The notes: generated by a model not told the origin, from the sequence alone. 64,000 nt of DNA from Clostridium bovifaecis (GCA_009738435.1 CP046522.1:3441249-3505248); one strand, 5' to 3'. Shown: positions 1 to 9,789, numbered from the stretch's first letter. A program made the numbers and translations.

Positions 1-460
1 TAACTAAGCCTTTAATCTTCTGCTTCTCTACATTGATTTCTTGTATCAATGCAACAAAGTTCTTCAATGGTCCAGAAGTGATCTTAACACTTTCCCCTAC
101 TGATATATCGATGCTCACAGACTTTTCGGTAATTCCCATAGCTGCTACCTCTTCATCAGTAAGAGGGACTGGCTTTGAACCTGGACCTACAAATCCCGTA
201 ACCCCTCTAGTATTTCTAACTATATACCATGATTCATCTGACATTATCATTTTCACAAGTACATAACCTGGAAATACCTTCTTCTGAGTTATTTTCTTTT
301 TGCCATCTTTTACTTCGACTACTTCTTCCATTGGGACCTGTATATCATGAACTAAATCTTGCAATCCTCTGTTTTCGATTGCTTTCTCTAGATTCACTTT
401 AACTTTATTTTCATAACCAGAATAGGTATGAGCAACATACCAACGAGCTTTTTCTGCCAT
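1..460 (-). CDS. nusG: Transcription termination/antitermination protein NusG (3' end outside window)
   Basis: Binds RNA polymerase and modulates pausing, termination and transcription-translation coupling. The reading frame starts at ATG 460 (MAEKARWYVAHTYSGYE) and stays open to base 1, so about 153 codons are present and the C-terminus is missing. The N-terminal NGN domain is recognisable from the WYVAHTYSGYE segment and FPGYVLVKM. Near the edge VGESVKITSGPLKNF begins the KOW domain. It lies 48 bp downstream of secE in the usual rpmG-secE-nusG order, with a GGAGG-type site (plus-strand cctccc) before the ATG. Identity is secure; the true end cannot be given. Confidence 0.97.
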   Translation of the reverse strand, partial: MAEKARWYVAHTYSGYENKVKVNLEKAIENRGLQDLVHDIQVPMEEVVEVKDGKKKITQKKVFPGYVLVKMIMSDESWYIVRNTRGVTGFVGPGSKPVPLTDEEVAAMGITEKSVSIDISVGESVKITSGPLKNFVALIQEINVEKQKIKGLV

Positions 461-508
461 ACTCAGGGGATGAGGCTATTCCTCACTCCTACCTCCCTTT
501 TATATTTA

Positions 509-733
509 TTATTTAGTAAATATCAACTTGTAAAGGCCATTAAACCCATAATCCATAAATCCAATTATGATAGCACTAACAGCACAAAAAAACAAAACTA
601 TTATAGTAGACTTTTTAGTCTCACTTTTAGGCGGCCAAGTTATTCTTTTGGTCTCTGCCTTTACTTCCTTAAAGAACTTGACTATACCTTTTGTTGATTT
701 TTCTTCAGCTTTTTTATTCTCACTCAAAGCCAT
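509..733 (-). CDS. secE: Preprotein translocase subunit SecE
   Basis: Small essential membrane subunit of the SecYEG channel. The protein of 74 residues starts MALSENKKAEEK and has the family core FFKEVKAETKRITWPPKSE followed by a single hydrophobic helix (TIIVLFFCAVSAIIIGF). The open frame extends 12 codons further upstream, but the internal ATG at 733 is preceded at the right distance by AAGGGTG, so that start is chosen. It follows rpmG and precedes nusG, as in most Firmicutes. The length is normal for single-span SecE proteins. Confidence 0.95.
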   Translation of the reverse strand: MALSENKKAEEKSTKGIVKFFKEVKAETKRITWPPKSETKKSTIIVLFFCAVSAIIIGFMDYGFNGLYKLIFTK

Positions 734-773
734 TATATTCACACCCTTAAATGTATTTAGTGAATACAAGCAA

Positions 774-923
774 CTATTTTGTTTCTTTGTGAAGTGTGTG
801 CTGGCGGCAGAATCTGCAATACTTTCTCATTTCTAATCTTTCTGGATCATTTTTCTTATTCTTCATTGTATTGTAATTTCTTTGTTTGCACTCTGTACAT
901 GCTAAAGTTACTTTCACTCTCAC
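774..923 (-). CDS. rpmG: 50S ribosomal protein L33
   Basis: Large-subunit ribosomal protein of 49 residues. Translation from GTG 923 gives [18 protein letters not shown], then a second Cys pair in [16 protein letters not shown]. The two CxxC pairs make this the zinc-binding (C+) form of L33. A GGAGGTG site lies 7 bases before the GTG, which supports the non-ATG start. It is first in the rpmG-secE-nusG unit and 40 bp upstream of secE. The gene is short but the family match over the full length is clear. Confidence 0.95.
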   Translation of the reverse strand: MRVKVTLACTECKQRNYNTMKNKKNDPERLEMRKYCRFCRQHTLHKETK

Positions 924-1029
924 AACCTACACCTCCATATTCTGCGTATACACACACAGGCATTGCTACATTCATTAGTATTATTACATATTTAATATTA
1001 GTTCATATAAATTTGCGTGTTACTTTAAG

Positions 1030-1058
1030 AATTTATCACAAGTTGCTGTATATGTCAA
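1030..1058 (-). promoter_or_regulatory. Sigma-A-type promoter for rpmG-secE-nusG
   Basis: Read on the minus strand: TTGACA (1058-1053), 17-base spacer, TAAATT (1035-1030). It sits about 105 bases before the rpmG start, in the only gap upstream of that unit. Confidence 0.75.
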
Positions 1059-1120
1059 CTTTTTTTCTTTAATTGCTTTAATTGCAATATAAACCATTTT
1101 TTCACTTTACTGCTTATGCC

Positions 1121-1152
1121 TTTTAAAAGGACTAAGCGTTTCACCTAGTCCT
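1121..1152 (-). terminator. Rho-independent terminator of tuf
   Basis: AGGACTA (1152-1146 read on the minus strand) pairs with TAGTCCT (1134-1128) around an 11-base loop, followed by TTTT. It lies just after the tuf stop codon and before the rpmG promoter. The T run is short, so termination may be partial. Confidence 0.65.
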
Positions 1153-1168
1153 AGTTATTATTTTTAGA

Positions 1169-2350
1169 TTATTCTACTATTGTAGTAACAACTCCTGAAC
1201 CTACTGTTCTTCCACCTTCTCTGATAGCGAATCTTAATCCAGCTTCCATTGCTACTGGAGTGATAAGTTCAACATTCATGTCTATGTGGTCTCCTGGCAT
1301 AACCATTTCTACACCTTCTGGTAATTTGATTGATCCTGTAACGTCTGTTGTTCTAAAGTAGAATTGTGGTCTATATCCATCGAAGAATGGAGTATGTCTT
1401 CCACCTTCTTCTTTCTTTAATACGTATACTTGACCTACGAATTTTTTGTGTGGTGTTACTGTGTTTGGTTTTACTAGTACTTGACCTCTTTCGATTTCAT
1501 CTCTTTGAACACCTCTTAATAATGCTCCGATGTTATCTCCTGCCATTGCTTCATCTAGTAACTTTCTGAACATTTCTACTCCTGTTACTGTTGTCTTTCC
1601 TATCTCTTCTTTCATTCCAACGATTTGTACTTCGTCTCCTGTATGAAGAATTCCTCTTTCTACTCTTCCTGTTGCAACTGTTCCTCTTCCTGTGATTGTG
1701 AATACATCTTCTACTGGCATTAGGAATGGTTGATCAGTAGCTCTTTCTGGTGTTGGTATATATTCGTCAACTGCAGCCATTAATTCGTTAATGCATGCGT
1801 CGTCTCCTTCTTCGATAGCTTTTAATGCTGATCCTACTACTACTGGACATCCATCTCCATCGAATCCATACTCGCTTAATAATTCTCTAACTTCCATTTC
1901 TACTAGTTCTAGTAATTCTGGATCGTCTACTTGGTCTGCTTTGTTTAGGAATACTACTATGTGGTTAACTCCTACTCTTGATGCTAGTAGTATGTGCTCT
2001 CTTGTTTGTGGCATTGGACCATCTGCTGCTGATACTACTAGGATAGCTCCATCCATTTGAGCTGCTCCTGTTATCATGTTCTTTACATAGTCAGCGTGTC
2101 CTGGACAGTCTACGTGAGCATAGTGTCTGTTTGCTGTTTCATATTCAACGTGTGCTGTGTTGATTGTAATTCCTCTTTCTTTTTCTTCTGGTGCTTTATC
2201 GATATCTTCGTACTTTTGTACTGTTGCTCCACCAACTTTTGCAAGTGTCATTGTTATTGCTGCTGTTGTTGTTGTCTTACCGTGGTCTACGTGTCCTATT
2301 GTTCCTATGTTTACGTGTGGCTTTGTTCTTTCAAACTTTTGTCTTGCCAT
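1169..2350 (-). CDS. tuf: Translation elongation factor Tu
   Basis: GTPase that delivers aminoacyl-tRNA to the ribosome. It has 393 residues, within the family range. The G domain shows GHVDHGKT (19-26), the switch I motif KERGITI (58-64), DCPGH (81-85), NKAD (136-139) and SAL (174-176). Two beta-barrel domains follow, ending in [18 protein letters not shown] site precedes the ATG at 2350. A promoter at 2594-2622 drives it together with the tRNA-Thr just upstream, and it has its own terminator. Codon choice is strongly biased, with GTTCCTATT-like repeated preferred codons on the sense strand, as expected for a very highly expressed gene. Confidence 0.99.
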   Translation of the reverse strand: MARQKFERTKPHVNIGTIGHVDHGKTTTTAAITMTLAKVGGATVQKYEDIDKAPEEKERGITINTAHVEYETANRHYAHVDCPGHADYVKNMITGAAQMDGAILVVSAADGPMPQTREHILLASRVGVNHIVVFLNKADQVDDPELLELVEMEVRELLSEYGFDGDGCPVVVGSALKAIEEGDDACINELMAAVDEYIPTPERATDQPFLMPVEDVFTITGRGTVATGRVERGILHTGDEVQIVGMKEEIGKTTVTGVEMFRKLLDEAMAGDNIGALLRGVQRDEIERGQVLVKPNTVTPHKKFVGQVYVLKKEEGGRHTPFFDGYRPQFYFRTTDVTGSIKLPEGVEMVMPGDHIDMNVELITPVAMEAGLRFAIREGGRTVGSGVVTTIVE

Positions 2351-2436
2351 TTTTTATTCCTCCCATTCATTATAAATTAAGTTTTATCTTTTTCGTAAAC
2401 TCGTCCTGGTGTGTTGTCAGCTATTTTTTAAATTCA

Positions 2437-2512
2437 TGGAGCCCACGACCGGGCTTGAACCGGCGACCTCCACCTTACCAAGGTGACGCTCTGCCAGCTG
2501 AGCTACATGGGC
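2437..2512 (-). tRNA. tRNA-Thr (anticodon GGT)
   Basis: 76-nt cloverleaf: acceptor GCCCATG paired with CGTGGGC, D arm TAGCTCAGCTGGCAGAGC, anticodon loop TTGGTAA reading GGT, T arm with GGTTCAAGCC, and encoded TCCA end. It is 86 bp upstream of tuf and shares its promoter. Confidence 0.96.
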
Positions 2513-2524
2513 ATCTTTCCTTAA

Positions 2525-2587
2525 AGCTCTTAAATAGGTATCGAACCCATGACACCACATTGTTGTTTTTCAAAAGCCCTATACCAA
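2525..2587 (-). pseudogene. Degenerate tRNA-like sequence (tRNA relic)
   Basis: On the minus strand a canonical T arm is visible: ATGGG, loop TTCGATA, CCTAT (2550-2534). Further 5' a D-loop-like AATTGGTATAG occurs. The anticodon arm does not form a normal 5-bp stem with a 7-base loop. The 3' acceptor half TTAAGAG has no matching 5' strand, and no CCA is encoded. It begins almost at the predicted start point of the tRNA-Thr/tuf promoter, so it would be transcribed. I read it as the remains of a tRNA gene that once preceded tRNA-Thr; the original identity cannot be told. Confidence 0.55.
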
Positions 2588-2593
2588 TTATCT

Positions 2594-2622
2594 ATTTTAC
2601 TATTTTCACTTTTTTTTGTCAA
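2594..2622 (-). promoter_or_regulatory. Promoter for tRNA-Thr and tuf
   Basis: Minus strand: TTGACA (2622-2617), 17-base spacer, TAAAAT (2599-2594). It overlaps the last codons of sigH and points to the tRNA relic, tRNA-Thr and tuf. Confidence 0.75.
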
Positions 2623-3270
2623 CAATTTTTCGCCTTTTTATTCAAGCATTTTTCTAACTTTCTTTTAACTCTTTGAAGTGCATTGTCAATAGATTTAGAA
2701 TGTCTATCTAAGTCACAAGCTATTTCTTGGTATGACTTTCCTTGGAGATATGAGTTCAGAACTTCTAACTCCAACTCAGATAAAACTCCTTCTATTTCAC
2801 ATTCAATTTTTGTAACCTCTTCTCTACTTATAATTAACTCCTCTGGGTCAGATACCTTCACTGTGGATAGTATATCCAATAAGGTTCTATCTGATTCCTC
2901 ATCATAAATAGGCTTATTAAGAGATATATGTATTGAGGGGTATATGCTTTTGTCTCGTGGCTGTTTTGATAGCCGTTATAATTTGTCTAGTAACGCACAA
3001 CTCTGCAAAAGCCTTAAAGGATGATAGCTTATCAGGCCTAAAGTCTCTAATAGCCTTATAAAGTCCTATCATGCCTTCTTGGTAAATATCTTCCTTATCA
3101 GCTCCTATAAGAAAATAAGATTTTGCTTTGGCTTTTACAAAATTTTTGTATTTATTTATCAAGTATTCTTGCGCCTGTACATCTCCATTTTTAGCTTCTA
3201 AAGCAATTTCTTCATCTAATCTTTCTTCCATTTCCGCATTTCCTTCGCCAACGCTTACCTTACTTATCAA
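2619..3270 (-). pseudogene. sigH: RNA polymerase sigma-H factor, interrupted by a frameshift
   Basis: Sigma-H (Spo0H) drives early stationary-phase and sporulation genes. The first part (3270-2917, 117 codons, TTG start with GGAGGGG five bases upstream) covers region 2: SYFLIGADKEDIYQEGMIGL and RQIITAIKTATRQKHIPLN. The second part in another frame (to 2619) carries region 4 with SYQEIACDLDRHSKSIDNAL. Between them the reading ...LNTYIS | LNKPIYDEESDRTLLDIL is exactly what the family has, so only the frame is lost. Restoring one AT unit in the ATATAT stretch near 2923-2931 joins the halves. Either a sequencing or assembly error or a real, possibly reversible, mutation. The identity is certain; the broken state is not. 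Confidence 0.85.
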
Positions 3271-3357
3271 AATATCCCCTCCACCTATAAATATCCAAAA
3301 ATATACTATATCCTATATTTGATTATACATTAATAGGAAATTTATAGTCAAGAAATT

Positions 3358-3867
3358 TCAATAACCTCTTCTAATTTTTTCAAGTTTTTCAAGTACTTCC
3401 TTATTCACTCTATCTTCTAATAAGTCTCTATTTACAGAAGTATTCTTTTTAGCCTTCGTATTTATTTTGTGGCTAGTATATATCACTTCATTGTAAAACT
3501 CCAAAGACGACATTCTTATAGCCCCTCTTTGGAATGTCACCTGCTGCTCTAAAGAATCAGAAGTTACAACGCAAACTTCGGCTTTTCTACCTATTAAACT
3601 TACATATTTTTCAATGAAGCTATCTGCTGTTTCTCCTTCTTTTGTAAAAATAACTATTAGGTTATCTAGTTTTTCTTTTTTCTCTAAACTTCCTTTTACC
3701 ATGTGAGCGTCAAAAACTATAAACACCTTACACCCTTTGTATGCCGCATAATTTTGCAACATTTCAATAAGTTTAGTTCGTGCCGCTTCAAAACTATACT
3801 CCTTAATTTTACTTAGCTCCGGCCAACTATTAATTACGTTATACCCATCTACAAATACATTTCTCAC
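3358..3867 (-). CDS. NYN-domain ribonuclease, YacP/Rae1 family
   Basis: 169 residues, probable endoribonuclease of the PIN-like NYN fold. In Bacillus subtilis the YacP protein (Rae1) enters the ribosomal A site and cuts mRNA during translation. Family marks are the N-terminal FVDGYNVINSWPEL with its acidic residue, VFIVFDAHMVKG, ETADSFIEKY and VVTSDSLEQQ, which supply the acidic cluster. The start is GTG 3867; no ATG in frame fits the conserved N-terminus. It begins 9 bp after rlmB ends, and rlmB-rae1-sigH is a conserved order, so it is probably co-transcribed with rlmB. Confidence 0.88.
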   Translation of the reverse strand: MRNVFVDGYNVINSWPELSKIKEYSFEAARTKLIEMLQNYAAYKGCKVFIVFDAHMVKGSLEKKEKLDNLIVIFTKEGETADSFIEKYVSLIGRKAEVCVVTSDSLEQQVTFQRGAIRMSSLEFYNEVIYTSHKINTKAKKNTSVNRDLLEDRVNKEVLEKLEKIRRGY

Positions 3868-3876
3868 GGCTTTAGC

Positions 3877-4746
3877 TTATTCCATTTTTTGTTTTAAAAC
3901 CTCATACATCATTATGCCGGCCGCTACAGATGCATTTAAAGATGTTATATTTCCAACCATGGGAATTTTAACAAGTACATCACATTTTTCTTTAGTAAGT
4001 TTTGAGATTCCCCTTCCTTCGCTGCCTATAACCAAAGCTACTGCCCCTGAAAAGTTAGTTTGGAAACAATATCCTTCTCCATCCATATCTGCCCCATATA
4101 CCCATATTCCTCTTTCCTTAACAGTATCAATGACCCTGTTTATGTTAGAAACTTTAGCTACCTTCATATATTCAATCGCTCCTGCTGATGTCTTATAGAC
4201 AGTAGGTGTAATACCAACATTCCTTCTCTTAGGTATTACAATACCATGTACTCCACAAGTTTCTGCTGTTCTAATTATAGAACCTAAATTGTGAGGATCT
4301 TCAATCTCATCTAATATTACTATAAATGGTTTTTCTCCTTTTTCTTTCGCATAATCTAATATATCTTCAATATCACAATACTTATATGGAGTTACTATTG
4401 CCATAACGCCTTGATGCACTCCTGTTACAGACATAGAATCTAATTTTTTTCTATCTACTTCTTTTATAACTATATTCTTCTCTTTTGCCATCGCCAGAAT
4501 TTTACTTATAGATCCTGTTATATCTCCTTTTGCCACTAATATGCTCTCTATAGTTCTATCGCTCTTTAAAGCCTCTATTACTGCATTTCTTCCTTCTATT
4601 AAATCTTCCCTAACCTCAATCTCAATATTTCCCTCATTGCCTTTTTCATTATTTCTTTCATTACTTCTATTTTTATTTCTCATATCATACTTATTATTAC
4701 CTCTTAAGCCGCGCTTTTCTGAGTCATTTCTTTTAAATTCTTTCAT
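3877..4746 (-). CDS. rlmB: 23S rRNA (guanosine-2'-O-)-methyltransferase, TrmH/RlmB family
   Basis: SPOUT-class methyltransferase expected to modify 2'-O of a guanosine in 23S rRNA. It has 289 residues. The first about 45 are an unusual low-complexity charged tail rich in Asn, Arg, Glu and Lys, not part of the fold. Then come the RNA-binding L30-like domain (LIEGRNAVIEAL) and the catalytic knot with motifs DEIEDPHNLGSIIRTAETCG, VIGSEGRGIS and the C-terminal IPMVGNITSLNASVAAGI. A GGGAGG site precedes ATG 4746. The exact methylated base is inferred from the family only. Confidence 0.92.
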   Translation of the reverse strand: MKEFKRNDSEKRGLRGNNKYDMRNKNRSNERNNEKGNEGNIEIEVREDLIEGRNAVIEALKSDRTIESILVAKGDITGSISKILAMAKEKNIVIKEVDRKKLDSMSVTGVHQGVMAIVTPYKYCDIEDILDYAKEKGEKPFIVILDEIEDPHNLGSIIRTAETCGVHGIVIPKRRNVGITPTVYKTSAGAIEYMKVAKVSNINRVIDTVKERGIWVYGADMDGEGYCFQTNFSGAVALVIGSEGRGISKLTKEKCDVLVKIPMVGNITSLNASVAAGIMMYEVLKQKME

Positions 4747-4852
4747 TTTGAATACCTCCCTTTTTTTAAATTATTTTTCAGCTTCGTTTAATCTATATTT
4801 CTATAGTGCACCTCAGTAAACACCTCTGTTTGTATACTGATTATAAACCAGT

Positions 4853-5593
4853 TTACATATCAGAATACTTTCTTCTCACCTCTTTAATTTTTCCGCAAGT
4901 CATGGTTCCCTCAGGGCAATTTCCATTTACACAAGCCGGTCCTACCATCTTAAATAATATCGGTGCAACTTCTCTTGCTTTCCTTAACATTTCATCTGCA
5001 AGAGCATGGATTTCCCACTGGGCTCTATTACAGCATCTATGTTCAAAAAAGTTCATTAACCCTCTAGCATTCATTGTAATCACTATCTTAGTTTCGCATG
5101 CATTTGGGAATACATATCTAGCATCCTCTATAGCTTTTTTTTCTGCGCTTATAGTTTTCATTCCATCTTTTATATATCCTTCCTTTAATATATCCGTGAG
5201 TTCATCGTAAGCTTTCTGGCTATCTTCCATAGCTTTTATAAAAACTTCTCTAGCTCTATCGTCCTTATCAACCTCTGGAGGAACTATGTATTCAAACTGA
5301 TTCAGCTTTACATACCTTTGACTTTGTTGAGAATAAGATGCAATTCTATGTCTAACTAATTGATGTGTTAGAGCCCTCGAGACTCCTTCAACTGCAAATG
5401 TAAATGATACATGTTCTATTGGTGACATATGCCCATAGGACATTAGTCTATCTAAAAATTTCTTTGTATTTTCTCCGTCTAGCCCTTCTAATATATCATC
5501 TACCCCAACAGCACTATAACAAAGCTTTGCTGCTGATGCAATAACCTTTTCAGGATTTGGTGTGTATTCTATCAAATTAACCTTTAAAGTCAT
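4853..5593 (-). CDS. thyX: Flavin-dependent thymidylate synthase
   Basis: Makes dTMP from dUMP using FAD, NADPH and methylene-tetrahydrofolate. 246 residues. The ThyX signature RHR(X7)S is present as [14 protein letters not shown] at residues 81-94, binding FAD and dUMP. A good site (GGGGGAG) precedes ATG 5593. It lies between mrnC and rlmB, all on the same strand, consistent with a clostridial cysS-mrnC-thyX-rlmB run. Whether a thyA exists elsewhere in the genome cannot be known from here. Confidence 0.96.
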   Translation of the reverse strand: MTLKVNLIEYTPNPEKVIASAAKLCYSAVGVDDILEGLDGENTKKFLDRLMSYGHMSPIEHVSFTFAVEGVSRALTHQLVRHRIASYSQQSQRYVKLNQFEYIVPPEVDKDDRAREVFIKAMEDSQKAYDELTDILKEGYIKDGMKTISAEKKAIEDARYVFPNACETKIVITMNARGLMNFFEHRCCNRAQWEIHALADEMLRKAREVAPILFKMVGPACVNGNCPEGTMTCGKIKEVRRKYSDM

Positions 5594-5618
5594 AATATTC
5601 TCCCCCTCTGTTCTTTAA

Positions 5619-6032
5619 TTAAATACCTAAATTTATAATAATATTCAACAATTCATTAATCCTACCTAATTGATTAGTTAAATACAAAAAACCAATTAAG
5701 GCTTCAAAACCTGTAGCTACTCTATATTCTTGGACATCGGCATTTTTAGGTACGGTACCAGATTTAGCATTTCTTCCCCTTCTATATATACTAAGCTCTT
5801 CCTCATTTAAAATATTTTCTATTCCTTTCATAAACTCACTTTGGCAATGAGCCTTAACAAAAGATATAGTATTAAGGTGAAGCCTATGTGCAGACATATC
5901 TCTATTATTATTAACTAAATAAGTTCTAATAAATACTTCATAGGCGGAATCTCCTATAAAAGCAAGAACTAAAGGATTTAACTGCTTAGCTTCATTTATA
6001 GTAAGTTTATTGTTTAAAAAATCAAATTCCAT
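5619..6032 (-). CDS. mrnC: Mini-ribonuclease III
   Basis: 137-residue RNase III catalytic domain without the dsRNA-binding domain. In Bacillus it matures the ends of 23S rRNA. Signature residues are in NPLVLAFIGDSAYEVFIRTYL (acidic FIGD) and EYRVATGFEALIGFLYL (E near the C-terminus). The length is typical for the family. It follows cysS, its usual neighbour, and precedes thyX by 26 bp. Confidence 0.95.
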   Translation of the reverse strand: MEFDFLNNKLTINEAKQLNPLVLAFIGDSAYEVFIRTYLVNNNRDMSAHRLHLNTISFVKAHCQSEFMKGIENILNEEELSIYRRGRNAKSGTVPKNADVQEYRVATGFEALIGFLYLTNQLGRINELLNIIINLGI

Positions 6033-6100
6033 AGAGGATGATTCTCCTTTGCATTGTATTCCTATTATTACACTAATAATACTATAAGTTAATCAAATTT

Positions 6101-6134
6101 AAAAGTGCAGCCATTTTAATAATGACTACACTTT
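6101..6134 (-). terminator. Terminator after cysS
   Basis: AGTGTAGTCATT (6132-6121, minus strand) pairs imperfectly with AATGGCTGCACT (6114-6103), followed by TTTTAAATTT. It lies between cysS and mrnC, so these two may be only partly co-transcribed. Confidence 0.6.
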
Positions 6135-6197
6135 ATTATTACCATTATTGGAATTACTCAACTCTTTTTTCTTAATATTTATTACTAAAGATTGTTT

Positions 6198-7598
6198 TTA
6201 GTCTGCCTTCTTCCATCTTACCCCTTGAGGTGTATCTTCCAGAACTATGCCTCTGGCTTTTAGATCATCTCTTATCTTATCAGATAAAGCCCAATTTTTG
6301 TCTCTTCTAGCTTGTTGTCTTTGTTCTATTAAAGCTTCTATTTCAGAGTTCAAATCCTCTATTGTTGATTTTTGGAGTATTCCTAATGGTTTCCCTAACT
6401 CTCTTATTAAATTCAAGCAGTATTCAACTAATTCCTTAGAAGATTCTACTCCTACATTAGTATTTATATCTTTTACTAAGTCAAAAATTACAGCTATAGC
6501 ATCTGCTGTGTTAAAATCATCATCCATTTTATCTATATATTTATCTTTATATCCACCCAGAACATTTATATAGATTTTCTCTTCATCTAAAAGACTTTGG
6601 ACTTTAACTTCACTTATAAGCCTCTCTAAATTTCCTATAGCATTATATAACCTATCATTAGAAGCTTTCGCACTTTCTAAAAGTTCATCACTAAAGTTCA
6701 AAGGAGTTCTATAATGAGCTGAAAGCATAAATAATCTAACAATCTCCGCATCATATCTCTCTAGAATTTCTCTTGTAGTGAAGAAATTATTTAAAGACTT
6801 TGACATCTTTCTATTATTTATATTTAGATAAGCCGAGTGCATCCAATAGTTAGCAAAAGGTTTACCGCTTCTTGCCTCACTTTGAGCTATCTCATTTTCA
6901 TGGTGAGGAAAAACTAAATCTGCACCTCCTGCATGAATATCTATTGTGTCCCCAAGAATTTTATGCGCCATGCATGAGCACTCTATGTGCCATCCTGGTC
7001 TTCCTTTTCCCCATGGACTTTCCCATGAAGGCTCACCTGGCTTTTCACTCTTCCAAACTGCAAAATCCATCGGATCATTCTTTCTCTCATCTACGCTTAT
7101 TCTAGCACCAGCCTGCAAATCTTCTAAATTTTGTCCTGATAACTTGCCATATTCACTAAACTTTTTAGTGCTAAAATATACATCTCCATCAATTTCATAA
7201 GCGTAACCTTTATCCATTAAGTCTTTTATAAAGTTTATTATTTCACCTATATATTCAGTAGCTCTTGGATTTACAGTTGCTCTTTCAATATTGAGCCCAT
7301 CTGCATCCTTATAATATTCTTTTATATACTTATCTCCTAATTCTTTTACTGTTATATTTTCTTCATTTGCCTTTTTTATCATTTTATCATCTATATCCGT
7401 GAAATTTTGAATAAAATTCACCTTGTATCCTCTATATTCAAAATATCTTCTCACAGTATCAAATACTAAAAAAGTCCTAGCATTTCCTATGTGAAAATAA
7501 TTATAAACCGTAGGCCCACAAACATACATGTTAACTTCCTTAGATTTTATAGGAATAAACTCTTCCTTTTGCCTCGTCATTGTGTTAAATACTCTCAT
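6198..7598 (-). CDS. cysS: Cysteinyl-tRNA synthetase
   Basis: Class I aminoacyl-tRNA synthetase of 466 residues charging tRNA-Cys. The catalytic core shows [16 protein letters not shown] (zinc Cys plus HIGN) and KMSKSLNN; a second zinc ligand group is [12 protein letters not shown] with HHENE. The C-terminal helical tRNA-binding region ends [10 protein letters not shown]. The frame opens with a TTG 6 codons upstream, but AGGAGG lies within that extension and 7 bases before ATG 7598, which fixes the start. ilvA ends 11 bp upstream, so the two share a transcript. Confidence 0.97.
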   Translation of the reverse strand: MRVFNTMTRQKEEFIPIKSKEVNMYVCGPTVYNYFHIGNARTFLVFDTVRRYFEYRGYKVNFIQNFTDIDDKMIKKANEENITVKELGDKYIKEYYKDADGLNIERATVNPRATEYIGEIINFIKDLMDKGYAYEIDGDVYFSTKKFSEYGKLSGQNLEDLQAGARISVDERKNDPMDFAVWKSEKPGEPSWESPWGKGRPGWHIECSCMAHKILGDTIDIHAGGADLVFPHHENEIAQSEARSGKPFANYWMHSAYLNINNRKMSKSLNNFFTTREILERYDAEIVRLFMLSAHYRTPLNFSDELLESAKASNDRLYNAIGNLERLISEVKVQSLLDEEKIYINVLGGYKDKYIDKMDDDFNTADAIAVIFDLVKDINTNVGVESSKELVEYCLNLIRELGKPLGILQKSTIEDLNSEIEALIEQRQQARRDKNWALSDKIRDDLKARGIVLEDTPQGVRWKKAD

Positions 7599-7609
7599 CC
7601 TAGCGCCTC

Positions 7610-8821
7610 CTAACAAATTATATCAACCTCATACCCTTTTTGTTTTAATGTATTTATTATATTAAGTGAATGTTCTTTTGACTCTGTTTCAATTTCAAAA
7701 GTAACATTAGCAAAATCTAATCCACTTTCTTCCCAGTTCCTCTCCTGTCTTACTCTGACAATGTTAGCCCCTAAGCTGCCAATTTGATTTATAAGCCCTC
7801 CTAATTGACCAACTTTATCCTGAAGTTGAACCCTAAAATGTATTCTTCTTTTTAATAATACTAACTGCCTATCTATTATTTTAGAAATCATAGCTATATC
7901 TATATTCCCACCACTTATTATAGCTACTACATTTTGTCCTTTAATATGTATTTTATCTGAAAGTATCGCAGCTAAAGCTACAGCCCCTGCACCTTCTGAA
8001 ATTAATTTACTGATTTCCATTAAATTAAATATAGCTTGAGCAATTTCATCTTCCGTGACAGTAACTATATCATCTACATACTTTTTTATATACTCAAAGG
8101 TTATATCTCCTGGGGTTTTAACAGATATTCCATCTGCCAAGGACTTAGCTCCCCTCAAAGTTACTATCTCTCCTTTTTCTAAAGAAGCCTTAGTAGATGC
8201 TACTATTTCTGCCTGAACTCCTATAATTTTTATATCGGGTTTTATTTCCTTTGCTGCTAGTGCAATTCCTGATATAAGTCCCCCTCCCCCGATTGGTACG
8301 ATTATAGCGTCTGCTTCAGGTAATTCTTCCAAAATCTCTAAAGCAATAGTTCCTTGACCTGCAATAATAGCCTCATCATTAAACGGGTGCACAAAAACAG
8401 CTCTATTTTCATTTTGAATGTCCAAAGCTTTTATATAACATTCATCGTAAACTTCGCCACATTGAATCACCTTAGCTCCATACCCTTTTGTAGCTTGAAC
8501 CTTAGCTTGTGGTGCAGTAATAGGCATTACTACTGTAGACTCAACACCAAAAGCTGTAGCCGCATAAGCCACTCCTTGAGCATGATTCCCAGCTGATGAT
8601 GCAATTACCCCCCTTTTTCTTTCCTCTTCCGAAAGAGTTACTATTTTATTATAAGCCCCCCTTAACTTAAAAGCTCCAGTTTTTTGCTTATTTTCGCATT
8701 TAAAATAGACATTGTAACCGCTTTTTTTTGAAAAGGTACTTGAATAAAGCAAAGGTGTTTTTCGCACTACTCCTTTTATATTATCTCGGGCCTTTTTAAC
8801 ATCTTCCAAAGTTAATTTCAT
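7610..8821 (-). CDS. ilvA: Threonine ammonia-lyase (threonine dehydratase) with ACT domain
   Basis: PLP enzyme converting threonine to 2-oxobutanoate and ammonia. 403 residues. The PLP lysine lies in [13 protein letters not shown], the cofactor phosphate loop is GGGGLISG, and the Asn motif is SSAGNHAQG. The last about 75 residues form one ACT-type domain ([18 protein letters not shown]...FEIETES), the arrangement of the short TdcB/IlvA proteins common in Gram-positives. A role in isoleucine synthesis or threonine catabolism cannot be separated from sequence. RBS AGGAGAAGG lies before ATG 8821. No T-box or attenuator was seen upstream. Confidence 0.93.
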   Translation of the reverse strand: MKLTLEDVKKARDNIKGVVRKTPLLYSSTFSKKSGYNVYFKCENKQKTGAFKLRGAYNKIVTLSEEERKRGVIASSAGNHAQGVAYAATAFGVESTVVMPITAPQAKVQATKGYGAKVIQCGEVYDECYIKALDIQNENRAVFVHPFNDEAIIAGQGTIALEILEELPEADAIIVPIGGGGLISGIALAAKEIKPDIKIIGVQAEIVASTKASLEKGEIVTLRGAKSLADGISVKTPGDITFEYIKKYVDDIVTVTEDEIAQAIFNLMEISKLISEGAGAVALAAILSDKIHIKGQNVVAIISGGNIDIAMISKIIDRQLVLLKRRIHFRVQLQDKVGQLGGLINQIGSLGANIVRVRQERNWEESGLDFANVTFEIETESKEHSLNIINTLKQKGYEVDIIC

Positions 8822-8980
8822 TTGATCCTTCTCCTGTCAAATATTTTATAACTTTTTTGTTTTCAGAATTATATTTACTAATTTTAATATATGCCCTATT
8901 TTATTAAGTCCTATTATAAAATTATACATTTTTTCACTCAGTTCATCTACTATTAAATACTAGATTTTTATATTTTTGCC

Positions 8981-9040
8981 CTTAAAAATAAAAAACAAAC
9001 CTATCTTAACATCTTTATTAGGATTAAGATAAGCCTGTTT
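8981..9040 (-). terminator. Terminator after ispD
   Basis: On the minus strand AACAGGCTTATCTTAA (about 9039-9024) pairs with TTAAGATAGGTTTG (9010-8996), followed by TTTTTTATTTTT. It separates ispD from ilvA. Confidence 0.8.
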
Positions 9041-9068
9041 TTTATCATATAAAGTCATAAAGGTGGCT

Positions 9069-9755
9069 TTATATCATATCTAGTATTCCTTCTCCTATTA
9101 CCAAATCTTCAGGAGTAGTTATTTTTATATTGTTATAACTTCCTTCATATAAATATACTTTATGATTGTAGCTCTCGACAATCATAGTATCATCTGTAAC
9201 CTCAATACCATCTTGCAAGGCCATTTTATGAGCATTCACTATTAAATCATATTTAAAGCATTGAGGTGTCTGCACAGAGAATAAAGTATCTCTTTTTGGA
9301 GTGTTTAAGGAAAATCCTTCTTTCGTTTTAATCTTTATTGTATCTTTAGGTTCCACTCCACAAGCACAAGCGCTGTACTTATTAGCGTACTTTATTCCAT
9401 CTTCAATTATCCTATTATTCACAAAAGGTCTAGCACCGTCATGTATTAAAACGATGTCGCTTCCTTCTGCCGCTAACAAACCATTTATAACCGAATCTCG
9501 TCTTGTACTTCCACCTTCAACTACTTTTTTTATCTTGCTTATTTTATATTTATCTAATATACTTTTTTTGCAATATTCTATTTCATTTTTTGCTAAAACC
9601 AAAACTATCTCATCTATAGAGCTGTTGTTTTGAAAAGCCTGGAGAGTATAATAAAGAATTGGCTTATTCCTTAAGCTTATAAATTGCTTATTCACTCCAG
9701 TATTCATTCTGGTACCTTTGCCTGCTGCTACGATAATAGCACAGTTTTTTCCCAC
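9069..9755 (-). CDS. ispD: 2-C-methyl-D-erythritol 4-phosphate cytidylyltransferase
   Basis: Third enzyme of the MEP isoprenoid pathway: transfers CMP from CTP to methylerythritol phosphate. 228 residues. The nucleotide-binding motif [19 protein letters not shown] is at residues 7-25, followed by [17 protein letters not shown] and VTDDTMIVE, all active-site segments. The start is GTG 9755 with AGGGGTG upstream. It lies 35 bp after the PIN-TRAM gene, as in many Firmicutes, and a strong terminator follows. Confidence 0.96.
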   Translation of the reverse strand: MGKNCAIIVAAGKGTRMNTGVNKQFISLRNKPILYYTLQAFQNNSSIDEIVLVLAKNEIEYCKKSILDKYKISKIKKVVEGGSTRRDSVINGLLAAEGSDIVLIHDGARPFVNNRIIEDGIKYANKYSACACGVEPKDTIKIKTKEGFSLNTPKRDTLFSVQTPQCFKYDLIVNAHKMALQDGIEVTDDTMIVESYNHKVYLYEGSYNNIKITTPEDLVIGEGILDMI

Positions 9756-9789
9756 TTAGAACACCCCTTTTAAAATTAACGCAATATGC

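Noticed and set aside
2057..2380. Cys-rich 107-codon frame on the plus strand
   Set aside because: It is the reverse complement of tuf; the Cys and Val richness comes from the biased codons of EF-Tu.
8822..8980. Possible T-box or attenuator before ilvA
   Set aside because: No T-box motif, leader peptide or antiterminator was found, only AT-rich sequence and an RBS.
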